Source: Larix kaempferi
Taxonomy: Eukaryota > Streptophyta > Pinopsida > Pinales > Pinaceae
Direction: 5' to 3'
Assembly (NCBI GenBank): GCA_027924585.1
Contig: BSBM01000372.1
Coordinates: 35,301,001-35,365,000 of the forward strand
Length of the DNA stretch: 64,000 nt
Every line of letters starts with the position of its first letter. Positions within the stretch are counted from its first letter, which is position 1. This document shows, in pieces, positions 49,401-60,298 of the stretch. The position numbers were made by a program, and so were the translations under genes. The notes beneath the pieces are model-generated. The model ran no database searches. It was not told where the DNA came from and was given only the letters and a program-made list of their open reading frames with translations.

Positions 49401-49739
49401 CACTGGTCTATATTAATGTTATTTCATGCTATTATGATGCAAATGAATGATAATGATAATGAATGAGAGCAAATGATGTATTGATAAATGATTTGCTTTG
49501 CTTTACAAAAGTATATGCTGCTTTGTCTTGGTTATAAAAATATTTTTCTAACTCCTAGATTAGATGCCTTAGTTTTCTTTTCATTTTTAGGGTCCACCCC
49601 CCTTGGCTTCGCTAGGAAAGCCTAGACGGAGGAGTCAAGTCCCAAGTGACAGCACTTGACTCTGACTTGCTCCCAAGGCCACACCAGCAGCTTGAAGACT
49701 TCTGCTGCGTTTCCCCAGGTGTGGAACCAGGCGGCAACA
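46403..49739 (+). mobile_element. E1 3' LTR, 3337 bp
   Basis: Same termini and layout as 40629-43966 (AATAAA at 47495-47500). The flanks are GACAC (40624-40628) and AACAC (49740-49744), a 5-bp target duplication with one changed base, inside E2. Confidence 0.95.
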
Positions 49740-49809
49740 AACACTCCTCCTTTTAGCAGTATAAAGCCTATTTCGTGGTTACATCAAGTACATGTTGTTG
49801 ATATCTGAT

Positions 49810-49917
49810 ATGGATGAGTTAATAGAGAAATTTGGTGCTCATATTGCCAAACATTATTATCCAATCGACTTCTCAAACATCTTTGGTTTTCCTAACTTTG
49901 GTGATGGTGAGTGTTGA
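49810..49917 (+). pseudogene. E2 gag start, truncated
   Basis: The ATG at 49810 opens a 35-codon frame whose last part (PIDFSNIFGFPNFGDGE) matches residues near 18-35 of the E1 gag. It ends at TGA 49915-49917, exactly where similarity to E1 stops and the sequence leading into the 86-bp array begins. The rest of gag is missing, so it was probably deleted or replaced by the repeat array. Confidence 0.8.
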
Positions 49918-49938
49918 TTTTTCTGAGCAGCATCGAGT

Positions 49939-50240
49939 GCCATTCTCGGGAGAATGGAGGCACTTGGTCAATTACCAAGATATTGATCCAGTCTGGGACT
50001 GGAAGCTCAGCCTGGGGCTGAGAGCCATTCTCTGGGAGAATGGAGGCACCTGGTCAGTTACCAGGATATTGATCCAGTCTAGGACTAGAAGGTCAACCTG
50101 GGGCTGAGAGCCATTCTCTGGGAGAATGGAGGCACCTGGTCAATTACCAGGATATTGATCCAATCTGGGACTAGAAGCTCAACCTGGGGCTGAGAGCCAT
50201 TCTCTGGGAGAATGGAGGCACCTGGTCAGTTACCAGGATT
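49939..50240. repeat. 86-bp tandem repeat, 3.5 copies, hairpin-rich
   Basis: Units start at 49939, 50024, 50110 and 50196 (85/86-bp spacing), each opening with GCCATTCTC. Each unit contains consecutive inverted repeats with tiny loops: CCATTCTC-TGG-GAGAATGG, CCTGGT-CAGTT-ACCAGG, CCAGTC-TGG-GACTGG and CTCAGCC-TGG-GGCTGAG. Some arms are decayed in some units. A further one, CCTAGAC-CGG-GTCTAGG, lies just after the array (about 50257-50273). Confidence 0.93.
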
Positions 50241-52874
50241 TCACTGTAAGCCCTAGACCGGGTCTAGGCAAATGGTGTACTCCTTCCCTTGATCTGTGGG
50301 CTATTGGACCTGTTATCACACCATAGTAGCAGGGCTACTATTCTTGCCTAGCAGATATCTGCACATTCCAGAGCTTACATTATTCAGAGCTTGGCTATGA
50401 TGACTTTATATTTTGAGATCACTCATGATCAGATCAGTGTATTTTTCAGACTTATGTTAGACCTTGTGTCAAGGCTGAGCCTTGAGAGTTCAGATTTGAT
50501 GACCAATGTGACCCTTTATTCCATACAGTTTCAGTTCAGTGCCTAGAGATGTATTGCAGCAGTGTTTCAGATGGTATATGATGATTATTCTTATGATGAT
50601 GTTGTATGACCTATGGATGTATGATCATTGACTATGGATTATTATCTTGTTGTTTTAGTCATTTTCACAGCAGTAGCTTGGTATATATTTCATGATGTGG
50701 CAAACTGTATAAAATGGACTATCATGATAATAATTTAAAATGGACTTTTTACTTGCACATTTAGGTTGTTTAACAAAACTCACTGGTTCACTACCTTGCA
50801 TAGATATGGTCTTTCTTGGCACCATTTGTCTGCTAGCTTAGGCTCCACCTTCACTTGACTCCATCCATCCATGACTTTCCTTATTTGGATTTAAACCTTG
50901 ACTTGTCCCACTTGACTTTCTGGTATTGAGGACTTCCCCTTTTTCTACCTCTGTGTTTGGACCGCATCCCTGTATGTTTAGTGTCTCGGCTCTGAGTTGG
51001 TGACAAAACTTGCCTTTGGTGAGTTGGATTGTAGGCCTAAATCATTATGGTCGGTTGTCCCAATGTTTGGCATTGGCTCGAACTCCCCCTAGTCACTTGA
51101 GATGTTGTTGGCTAAAACTGAAAGCTCATGTACTACTTATGGAAACTTATGTAAATTCGCCCATGGAAACTAAAAAAGGGCAAGAGCGATGAACTGCTAA
51201 AAATACTCCTCGAAGAGTATAAGAAAGGTCCAAAAAGCAATGGTTCTTAAATGTTATATCTAAACAATTGCTGACCTTATATGTGTATGTAAACATCCCC
51301 TGGATGCAAGCTGCAATTAGTTGTGCTTATCAGCACACCTGAGATCCGAAGGGTTATGTAGGCCAAAAAGGCCATGAAATGAAATTGAATGATCCTAATG
51401 AACCTGGATCAACTTGATGTAGACATGATGCCTAAGTTGAATAAGCACTCTCTAAACAACTTACCCATTTGTGAGGCACAGTCATCCCCCGTGTTATTTT
51501 GTCCAGCACAGAGTTTGTAGTTTCCCCTTTCTCCCAGTCCAAAGTGTCTTTTAGTTGAGTTAGACAAGTCACCTCCTTTGTCCAACCTTGTTCCTAGCCT
51601 TCATCCTTAGCTAGCAGTTAGACCATGTCCAATTGGTGAGTTTGTCATTTAAATTATTGTGCAAGTAAATATAAATAACAACGGAATGAATAAATATGAT
51701 TAATGCCACTAAATGATGTTATACTTTAAGTTAAGCTATGAGTATGATTAGAGGAACATGTCTTAGTCTACTGATATGATTTATCCTTGGTTGTATATGG
51801 ACCTAGTCAAACCTAGTTTGACTATGGTCATTTCTTGGGATCCGTGATGATGTGGGCCATCAAGGCTTATTGATGATGATATATGGGCCCGCATACTCCT
51901 ATTTATGATACTATATGATGGATATATGATTCAGATGGTGATTGATGCAGTTCAGCAGGTTTTATTATTACTTCAGATCATCATATTATGCACTGTCCAT
52001 ATATGGTGGACCCTACAGTTAGTTCATCAGGGAAACCCATGGTGTATGAGTACACATTCTTAGTAGATTTGGGTCTTCTGGATCAAATGAGACACTTATC
52101 TTTCAATTCTGGGCACTTCTAACAGTGATAGATGCATTTTTACACTTGTTGACCAAATTTGGGGTTGATTTCCCAGCCTGAGCAGCAGGGGCCATGAGAG
52201 ACCAGTTCACATAGGGCGTTGTATGAGGAGGGGGTGGTCCAGCCACTTGTTATTACCATTTACCCCCCCTTCTAAAGAGCCTGGTGGGCTCAGATTGACA
52301 GTGCAGTTTCCCTAGGAGGCAGTTTCAGCACTTTCACAGTTACCGAGGCAGTCCAGAAATGGGATAAAAGGGTCACTGAGAAACTCGATTTGGGTAATTG
52401 AGGCAAGGTTTTGGCACTTGGTTTTCACAGAGGTCTTCCAGGGTGAACCCCCTATCTTCCAGCCAGTTTTCACCACTTGGGTGGGTCCACAGAGGCCACA
52501 GGAGGCCTTTTACTGCTTGACTGTCACAGATTTTGAGGATAAATTTGATCATTTATATTTATTTTGGACATATTATATTATTTTATTGTGCCATGGGGAT
52601 GAGCTAGTAAGGATTGATGCCTCCTAGCCCCACCATGAGCTCCATGTGTCATGTCCTAGTCATATGATGTGGGCTTTTGTACTTTTACCCCCTCTAGTGG
52701 ATGACGTCACCCTCGATGAGTACCTTTTAGCTATGACATCATCATTATTTGAGTGATCCATGTGTTATATTGTTATGTGTCATCTTAGCCATTGATCATG
52801 TATTGAGATCTTTTAATCTCAACCACTCATTTCAAAAAGTGGTTATGAGATCTAGGGTTTTGGTCTTTATTATC

Positions 52875-52884
52875 CTATATAAGG
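52875..52884 (+). promoter_or_regulatory. TATA box of B3 LTR
   Basis: CTATATAAGG is followed at about 25-35 bp by CCCCCTCATTGTAAAATC, the probable start of R, and by AATAAA at 52938. The same layout occurs in A1, A2, A3 and (minus) A4 with CTATTTAAAGG or CATTTAAAGG. Confidence 0.7.
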
Positions 52885-54138
52885 AGGAGACCCCCTCATT
52901 GTAAAATCATCTAGAGATTTTGGCTCTTGGCTCTTGGAATAAAATTTCTATCTTTTGGAGTACATGCTTGGGTTTGGAGTGGATAATGGTTGCTTTGATT
53001 GTAAATGCTTTTGTCCATTGCACTGGAGGATCTCTTGTAGCTATCTTGCATATGTTGCCATACTTTTTTTTACAGGTTAAGAGGACGTTTTTGACAAGTG
53101 CGAATTGGTGGGGAGGCTTGCCTTTCAAACTTGGAGGAAGACGTTTCGGTTAAACAGGGAGTGGTTTTGTCTTTGTGCCAACTATTCTTTATTTATCTCT
53201 CTCTTGCTTGTATCTACCTTCAACCTGTTAAACTGATTGATGCTTTGCTCCTTGGTTTTGACAAGTTAGAGGGACACACATGTTGCTTGGAAAAATCAAT
53301 TTGGCAAGAGGGCTTCAAAAATTCTTCATTTGATCTTTGGCAAAAGTAATCCTCATCTCAACTAGCATTCATCTCTTCATCCAGGTATGCTCCAAAGGTA
53401 TGGTCTTCTTCTTCCTTGGCTTATCCATAACTTCTAGATCATAAAAACCCTAATTGATTAAAACCCTCATTTTTACTTTTTCTTAGATCTACTTGGATCT
53501 AGCCTAGCTTTTGGAAAGATATTGAAAACCCACCTCTATAGTATCCACGGCAATTCGGATCTATAGTTTGGTGGTGATTGGGTTCCATTTGACACACTTT
53601 CCAAGGCACTTAGCCCTCCTTGAGAAAAATCGCACCACTTGGGAGAAGCTAGTTTGGTTGGTTCCAAGACATGGGTAGGTGAGATCCCACTTGATTCATG
53701 ATCCTCATACTTGATAACCTACCCCTAGGGCTTCACCTTGTTGATTTTTTGCCTTGTGGGCCCCATTCCTCATTTTGAGGGTTGAGCCCCACTTGGGTCA
53801 ATTGGTGATGCATTTTCAATCTCAGATCTATGGAGATCTAGCCACTGGATGCCCTTGATTTTCAAGATCCACATTGATACTTGCCTAAACTACTTGGATC
53901 TACAATTTGGTGGCCATTGGACTTGATTTAACACACTTTACCATGCTTTTAGCCCTCATTGGGCAAAGTCGCACTCCTTGGGTGATTTAGTTTGCCCACT
54001 TCTAGAACCTGGGTAGTTGAGACTCCATTGGATTTGGAAAGAGCATACCTTGAAACCTATATCTAGTGTCTCATTTTGTGAAGATTTGCCTTGGGGGTAG
54101 CATTCCTTGTTTTAGGGGATTGTTGTCCACTTGGGTCA

Positions 54139-57100
54139 TGTTATCACCTAAGCTGTAGTTACCCCTATGGATATATCCAATCATGGATGGCAATAGGGAA
54201 GGGCAACTCAAAAGGTGCAACCACGATCACCTCGACCTCCAATATATGGTTGTCACGCCAGTCGAGGCAACCTTCACTTTATGTTATCTAGCCCAGACAA
54301 CAAAGGGGGAGACCCGATCTACTCCCGACAGGAGAGATCAAAACCAAGACACCAAATCAGGTTATCTCTAAGTGAAGTAAGGTGTATGGTTTATCCTAGA
54401 CCTTGGGGTGGAGTCACAAGACAAGTGAGGGATTCAAAGAGTGTAGCTTTGGTTCATAGTTGATGTGAGAGTGACTTATAATATTTGAAATGAGATCTAG
54501 GATTAGGGTACTAGTTCAATATTGGAAAATCCACTGCCTTGGGAACCGTGTCCAATGCAGGGTAGTTTAAGGGTTGAATTGGGGCTAACTAGTACAAATG
54601 ACAAGCTTGACCATGATACATGATGGATTGTAGGGTTTGGTTCACCATGCAAGGGTCAAACCACAAGTTAGTCCAACAATCTAGGAAAGTCGAATTGACT
54701 TGGAGAGAAACTAGTGCCTTGGGAATTGGGATTATGGAGTCAAAGTAGGGTTGACTTGTGGTTAAGGACTCCTATTGCATGAGACAAGTGGGCAATTAAG
54801 GTCTTGATGGATGAATAGGTCTAGATCTAGGTTTGACCAAAGTGGACCACAATCCCTTAAAATAAGGAATGCTATCCCCAAGGCAAGATTTGACAAGAAA
54901 ACACCCTAGACCTAGGTTTTGAATTATTCTCGTTCCAAATCTCCAAAAATCTCAAGTGCCCACGTCCTAGAAGTGAGTCAACTCACTTCTCCAAGGTGGT
55001 GCAACTTTACCCAAGGAGGCCTAAAAGTGGGGTTAAGTGGGTCAAGACAAGTCCGATGACATCCAAACTTTAGATCCGAGTAGGTTAGTCAAGTAGGAGT
55101 ATGGATCTATAATTTTATGGCAATCCGACGGCTAGATCTTACTAGATCTGAGTTTAAGTACACCTAGTGGTCCAAAATGGGGATTAAATCCCTTAAAATG
55201 TGGAATAGGGCCCACAAGGTGAAAATCAGAAAAGTGACAATTTGGGGGTAGGTTATCTGATGTGTAGATTATGAATCAAGCGGGATCTCAACTACCCACT
55301 ACCTAGATCTAGGTCAACTCACTACCACCAAGAAGTGCGCCCTTGCTTGGGAGAGCTAAGTTGGCTTGGGAAGGGGTTTAAACGGAAGCCAATCCTCACC
55401 AAACTATAGATCCGGGATGTCGTGGATGCTATTGAGGTGGGTTTTCAATATTATGCCCAACAACCCACTAGATCCAAGTAGATCTGAGAAAATGTAAAAT
55501 GGGGGTTTTGAAATAATTAGGGTTTTATCAATTAAGAGCTATGTCAATGGATTGGATCAAGGTAAGAGAAACAAACCTGTGGATCTTACCTGGGTAACCT
55601 TGTAGATGCCTTGATGATGATGATCTATGCAAACCCGATCAATTTGAGAAGCTTTGAGGTAGTTTTCTATGCAATCGATTTAGTCCAAGAAGCCAATGCG
55701 CCCTCTCTCCTGCACAACAAACGTCAACAATATCAGATTTGATGCAATCAAGAAATAAGACTAATGCCACAAGAGAAATAACAGAAAGAAAGCATAGATC
55801 ACAATGATGCTAATGATAAGCCCCTGATACAAGCGAATGCCAAGAAAGTCGATTTGAAGAAGCCTTGCAAAATCGCCCTTATTGAAGTCGCCCTCCTGTA
55901 GACAAACAATGATTTCCAAAAAAGATAGATCTTACCACAAATTCCAAATGCTAGGTTGCAATAGAGTTTCCAATCACCATCTAAGAACACCAAATGCAAA
56001 AGAGACCACAAGAATTTCCACAAGAAATTTTTTCTATACCAATAATCCAAGAGCCAAAGACCCCTTACAATGAGAAGCTCTCTCCTTTAAATAGGAAGGA
56101 GAGGCACCAAAACACTAACTACTTTTTGAATGAGTGGCTAAGATTAAAAGATACAAATGTCTAATCAATGGTTGAGATGAGCTCAACAATAAAATACATG
56201 GATCACTAATAAAATATTATGTGAGTGGACAAAATCGCCCTAGAAGAGGGGAATCCCACCAAATCATGATGACAAAATATAATAAGGGGCTTATGGTGGG
56301 TCCAAGGGGTAATTTTATCCCTCCTTGGTCAATCCCCATAGCACAATAATCAATAAATAATCATCAATATACCAAATCGTGCCTCCATGGTCAAATCGTA
56401 GGCCTCAAAAAGACCTCAGAAATCCTCAGAAAGTGCCATAAGTGATGGATGTGGGCCCCGATGAAGCTGAAACTGCTGGAGGAGGTGTGGAGGACCCCGA
56501 TCTATCATCACTGATCATCCCATGCCATAAAATTGCCTCAATAGCCCAAATCGATTTCCTCAATAGCCATTTCTACCAATCCTGAAATGCCTCGGGAAGC
56601 GTGAAACTGCCCCAAACTGCCTCCTGGAGTGCCTGCGCTGTCAAGGTGAGGGCACCAGTGTGTCCGGGAGGGGGGTAATATGGTAAAAACAAGTGGCTGG
56701 ACAACCCCCTCCATCATCAACGCCCTAGGTCAACCGGATAAAAATCACATCTGCTCAGACAGGGCCTCCGACAGACCAAAACTGCACTAGGATAGCCTAC
56801 TGAGGCTCAATCATCACTGTAAGTGCCCGGAACTGAAAACAAACTATCTCATTGGACTCAGAAGGTCCAAATCCATCCAAGATGTGTACTCATACACCAT
56901 ATGAGTCTCTGCATAATCAAAATATATATCCAATATACCGGAATAGGGCCAATAATAATAATCTGTAAATGACCAAACACTGCTGTAAACCAAGAATCAT
57001 CATCATAACCCTGTAGCTGCTGCATAGAATCATCATGTATGTATACATAGACCATATATCATCTATCCATGTCATCATAAGGTCCGACCATCTCATGTCC

Positions 57101-58596
57101 TCTAATTGACCATGGTCAGACTAGGCCTAACCAAGTCAACATGACCCAATATAACTCAGACCATCACCATAAGCTGCTGCAAAGTGTCCAAGGTTAATGC
57201 ATGCTCTACAACTTATTCAAATAACAATTATAACACAAAGTAATCATTACTGGCGATCTAAGTCCAAATATATAATGTCAATAATTATTAATATTACTCA
57301 GATTAGACTTTCAGGATCATACTCACTTCATAGCTGTGATCAATTTGCTAGTGAAGGGTGAAGGCTAAAATAACTGGCTAGGCTAAGGGATGACTTGACT
57401 GACTTAACTTTGTGACACTTTGGCAAGGGAAAGAGAATACACACCATAGTATATACTGAATGAGCAATAACACAGGGAATGGCGGTGTCTCACAAATGGA
57501 TGAGTTGTTCAAAGAGGGTTTATTCACCTTCACAGATGCGCACAATCCATAATACAAATAAGGCCAGCAATTGTTTTGATATAGCATTTAAGTTCCATTG
57601 CTTTTTGGGCCTGAAGTTTCCATAGCCTTGATCTATGTGTGTTTATAAACACATTGCACAGATTTACATTTATTTTAGGCTCTTTGCTGCAGGTGTGTTT
57701 TTAAGGCACTTGTTTACCTGAGCACTTCTAGGTGTGTCATGGACAGCTTGTTTACCTAGGTATTTATTTTCCAAAAGATATAACATTTTATTTTCATAGC
57801 CATTTTCATTTGGCAGCACTAAAAGTTTCAGGTTTAGCCAACACAACTTTAGTGACTAGGGGGAATTCACAAGGAACTCCAACTCACCATAGGTAAGTTT
57901 TGTCACCAACTCAGAGCCGAGACACAATAAACAGGGAAGCTCATCCAATACAGAGGCTACAGTGGGGAAGAGATCCTCCATGTCACTAGTCAAGTAGTAA
58001 GTCAGGGTGATAAACTAAAAGGTAGGCCATGGATGGATGAAGACAATGAATAATGGCGCCGACACTAGCAAGCCAAGGTATGGTTGAATGATCACCTCTA
58101 TTCTCCCTAAGGAGGGTAAAACCAATGAGTATGAATAGTGAACTTCTAAGTCTGAGTAGGGACAATAATATATATATATAATAAGATCAACCAGGTCCAC
58201 ATATCTATATGATCGCCAGATTATGAAACTAAGTGCTAAGACATGCTATAAGAATAAATATAAAAGCAATATAACCATGACACAATGATATACCTGCTGA
58301 GTCATATACCTGAATGCTCATAAATCTGTACCATCATCTGTCCTCTGAAACTGCTGCTGTAACTCTGGGCACTACTGACTGCTCTGTACCAATGGTATAA
58401 TGGCTACATCGGTCATCTCTCTGAGTGTCCTGAGACTCGGTCATGGCATGGGGAATAGATACTGCTGTCCACAATCTGATAGTGATCCAATATAGATGCT
58501 CATCTCAGCATCTCACATGTAGGGGAACTGGCTGAATAGTGTACTGGCATCAGAAAAATAATGCATGGTAGCCCGGCTACTATAAATGTGATAACA
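54139..58596 (-). mobile_element. solo LTR, family A (A4), 4458 bp
   Basis: It is bounded by TGTTATCACC (54139) and GTGATAACA (to 58596), with a perfect GGTCA duplication (54134-54138 and 58597-58601). On the minus strand it follows A2 in U3 and at the 3' end, but its R-U5 (about 55600-56060) follows A1 instead. TATA-like CTATTTAAAGG lies near 56085-56096 on the minus strand. Its removal restores the B sequence seen in A3 near 32240. Confidence 0.92.
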
Positions 58597-59280
58597 GGTC
58601 ACATCATGAAACATTAGATCTAGTAAGATCCAACCATCACATCTTAATTAGCCCACTTGATTTGCACCCTAGGTATCCCGATCTACAAGTTGACACCTCT
58701 TTTGACTCCATTAACCCATCCATCAAGGCACTAGTCCACCTAGGGCAATTCGCACTCCTTGGGATTTGTGTCAACTCTTAGATCCCATATGTGGGTATCT
58801 CTAATTTTACCCTAGATCCTTATATCTACTCTTTGCATACCCCTTAGTACCATTCGCACCCTTAACTTCACCTTGTGGGTCCCATTTGACCCATTTCCAT
58901 ATCCCAAGGAAGTGGGCCCCACTTATGTATTTCATGGTACTAGATCTTGTCATCTTATCTCATCATGTGGCCTAAATCATTCATTGGTTGAAACACCAAT
59001 CACTCTAGGTCCACCTAACCTTGCATTGGTTTCCGTAAGTTGTCTTTTACAGATCCCTAGGAACCTTTGTTTGGGTCCAATCATCTTTGATTGGTTATAG
59101 GGTCTCCCCTAGGTCGTGATTCATCTCGATCTAAAGCGAAGAGTGCCTCGGTTGATATGACTCCCAGCTTGCATTGGGAACCGTGGCATCTCTTAGGTCA
59201 CCTCTTTAGTTGTCCATCTCCTCTACCATCCCGGATGGGATACCTTTAGGGACAACTACAAGTTGTGTGATAACAGGACC

Positions 59281-60298
59281 TGTTATCACCTATATAGTAG
59301 TCGGGCTACCATACATTATTTTTTTGACTCCAATACACTATTCAGCCAGTTCCCTTGCATTTGAGATGCTGAGATGAGCATCTACTATGGATCACTATCA
59401 GATTATGGATAGCAGTTTTGTTCCCCATGCCATGACTAAGTTTCAGGACACTCAGAGAGATGACCAATGTAGCTATTTAGCCATTTGCACAGAGCAGTCA
59501 GTAGTGCCCAGAGGTACAGCAACAATCAGTAGTGCCCAGAGGTACAGCAGCAGTTTCAAAGGACAGATGATGGTTCAGATGATGAGCATTCAGGTATATG
59601 AATCAGTAGGTATATTATGGTGTTGTGGTTATATTGCTTTTATTTCCATTCTCTTAGCATGTCTTAGCATTTAGTATCATGATCTGGCGATCATATAGAT
59701 ATGTGGACCTGGTTGTACTATATATATATCATATTTGTCCCTACTCAGACTTAAAAGTTCTTGGCCTATACTCATTGGTTTTTACCCTCCCTAAGGAGAA
59801 TAGAGGTGATCATTCCCGCCATACTTTGGCTTGCTAGTGTTGGTTTCATTATTCACTGTCTTCATCCATCCATGACTTACCTAGTTAATTCACTACCTTG
59901 ACTTACTACTTGACTAAGGGCATGGAGGACCTTTCCCCACTGTAGCCTCTGTATTGGATAAGCTCCCCTATTTATTGTGTCTCGGCTCTGAGTTGGTGAC
60001 AAAACTTACCTTTAGTGAGTTGGATTTCCTTGAGAAGTCCCCCTAGTCACTAAAGATGTTGTTGGCTAAACCTGAAACTTTTAGTGCTACCATGAATACA
60101 AAGTATGGAAATAAAATGTTGTATCTTGTATAAAAAACCCATTCATGCAATGTGTTTCTCAACACACATGAATGAAAGGCAAGCCAAATGAAAATGGCTA
60201 TGAAATATCAAATGTTATATCTATTGTGAAATGTAAATACCTAGGTAAACAAGTTGTCTATGACACACCTAGAAGTGCTCAGGTAAACAAGTGCCTTA
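59281..60298 (+). mobile_element. A-family LTR (A5), interrupted by E4
   Basis: It starts TGTTATCACCTATATAG directly after the GGACC that ends the B3 duplication, and follows A1 (6746-7735) until 60298, where the E4 LTR cuts it. A 28-bp tandem duplication (59498-59525 and 59526-59553, TCAGTAGTGCCCAGAGGTAC...) is peculiar to this copy. Confidence 0.88.

Larger units (their letters stand above)
40298..50305 (+). mobile_element. E2 internal region, split by E1
   Basis: Bases 40298-40628 match the E1 leader (43967-44305). After the E1 insertion the E2 leader resumes at 49740 and reaches a gag-like start at 49810. The remainder is an 86-bp tandem array and a short unique stretch up to B3. The piece 49740-50305 lacks gag core, protease, integrase and RT, so this element was either non-autonomous or has lost them. 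Confidence 0.75.
50311..59275 (+). mobile_element. B-family solo LTR (B3), split by A4
   Basis: It starts TGTTATCACACC and ends TTGTGTGATAACA, with a perfect GGACC duplication (50306-50310 and 59276-59280). Without A4 and its extra GGTCA it is about 4.50 kb. A TATA box CTATATAAGG (52875-52884) and AATAAA (52938-52943) give U3 about 2.6 kb and U5 about 1.9 kb. It is the best complete B reference in the window. No coding content. Confidence 0.92.

Noticed and set aside
49939-50240. 86-bp array as a CRISPR-like array.
   Set aside because: The units are adjacent with no unique spacers, in a plant retroelement, and no cas genes are present.
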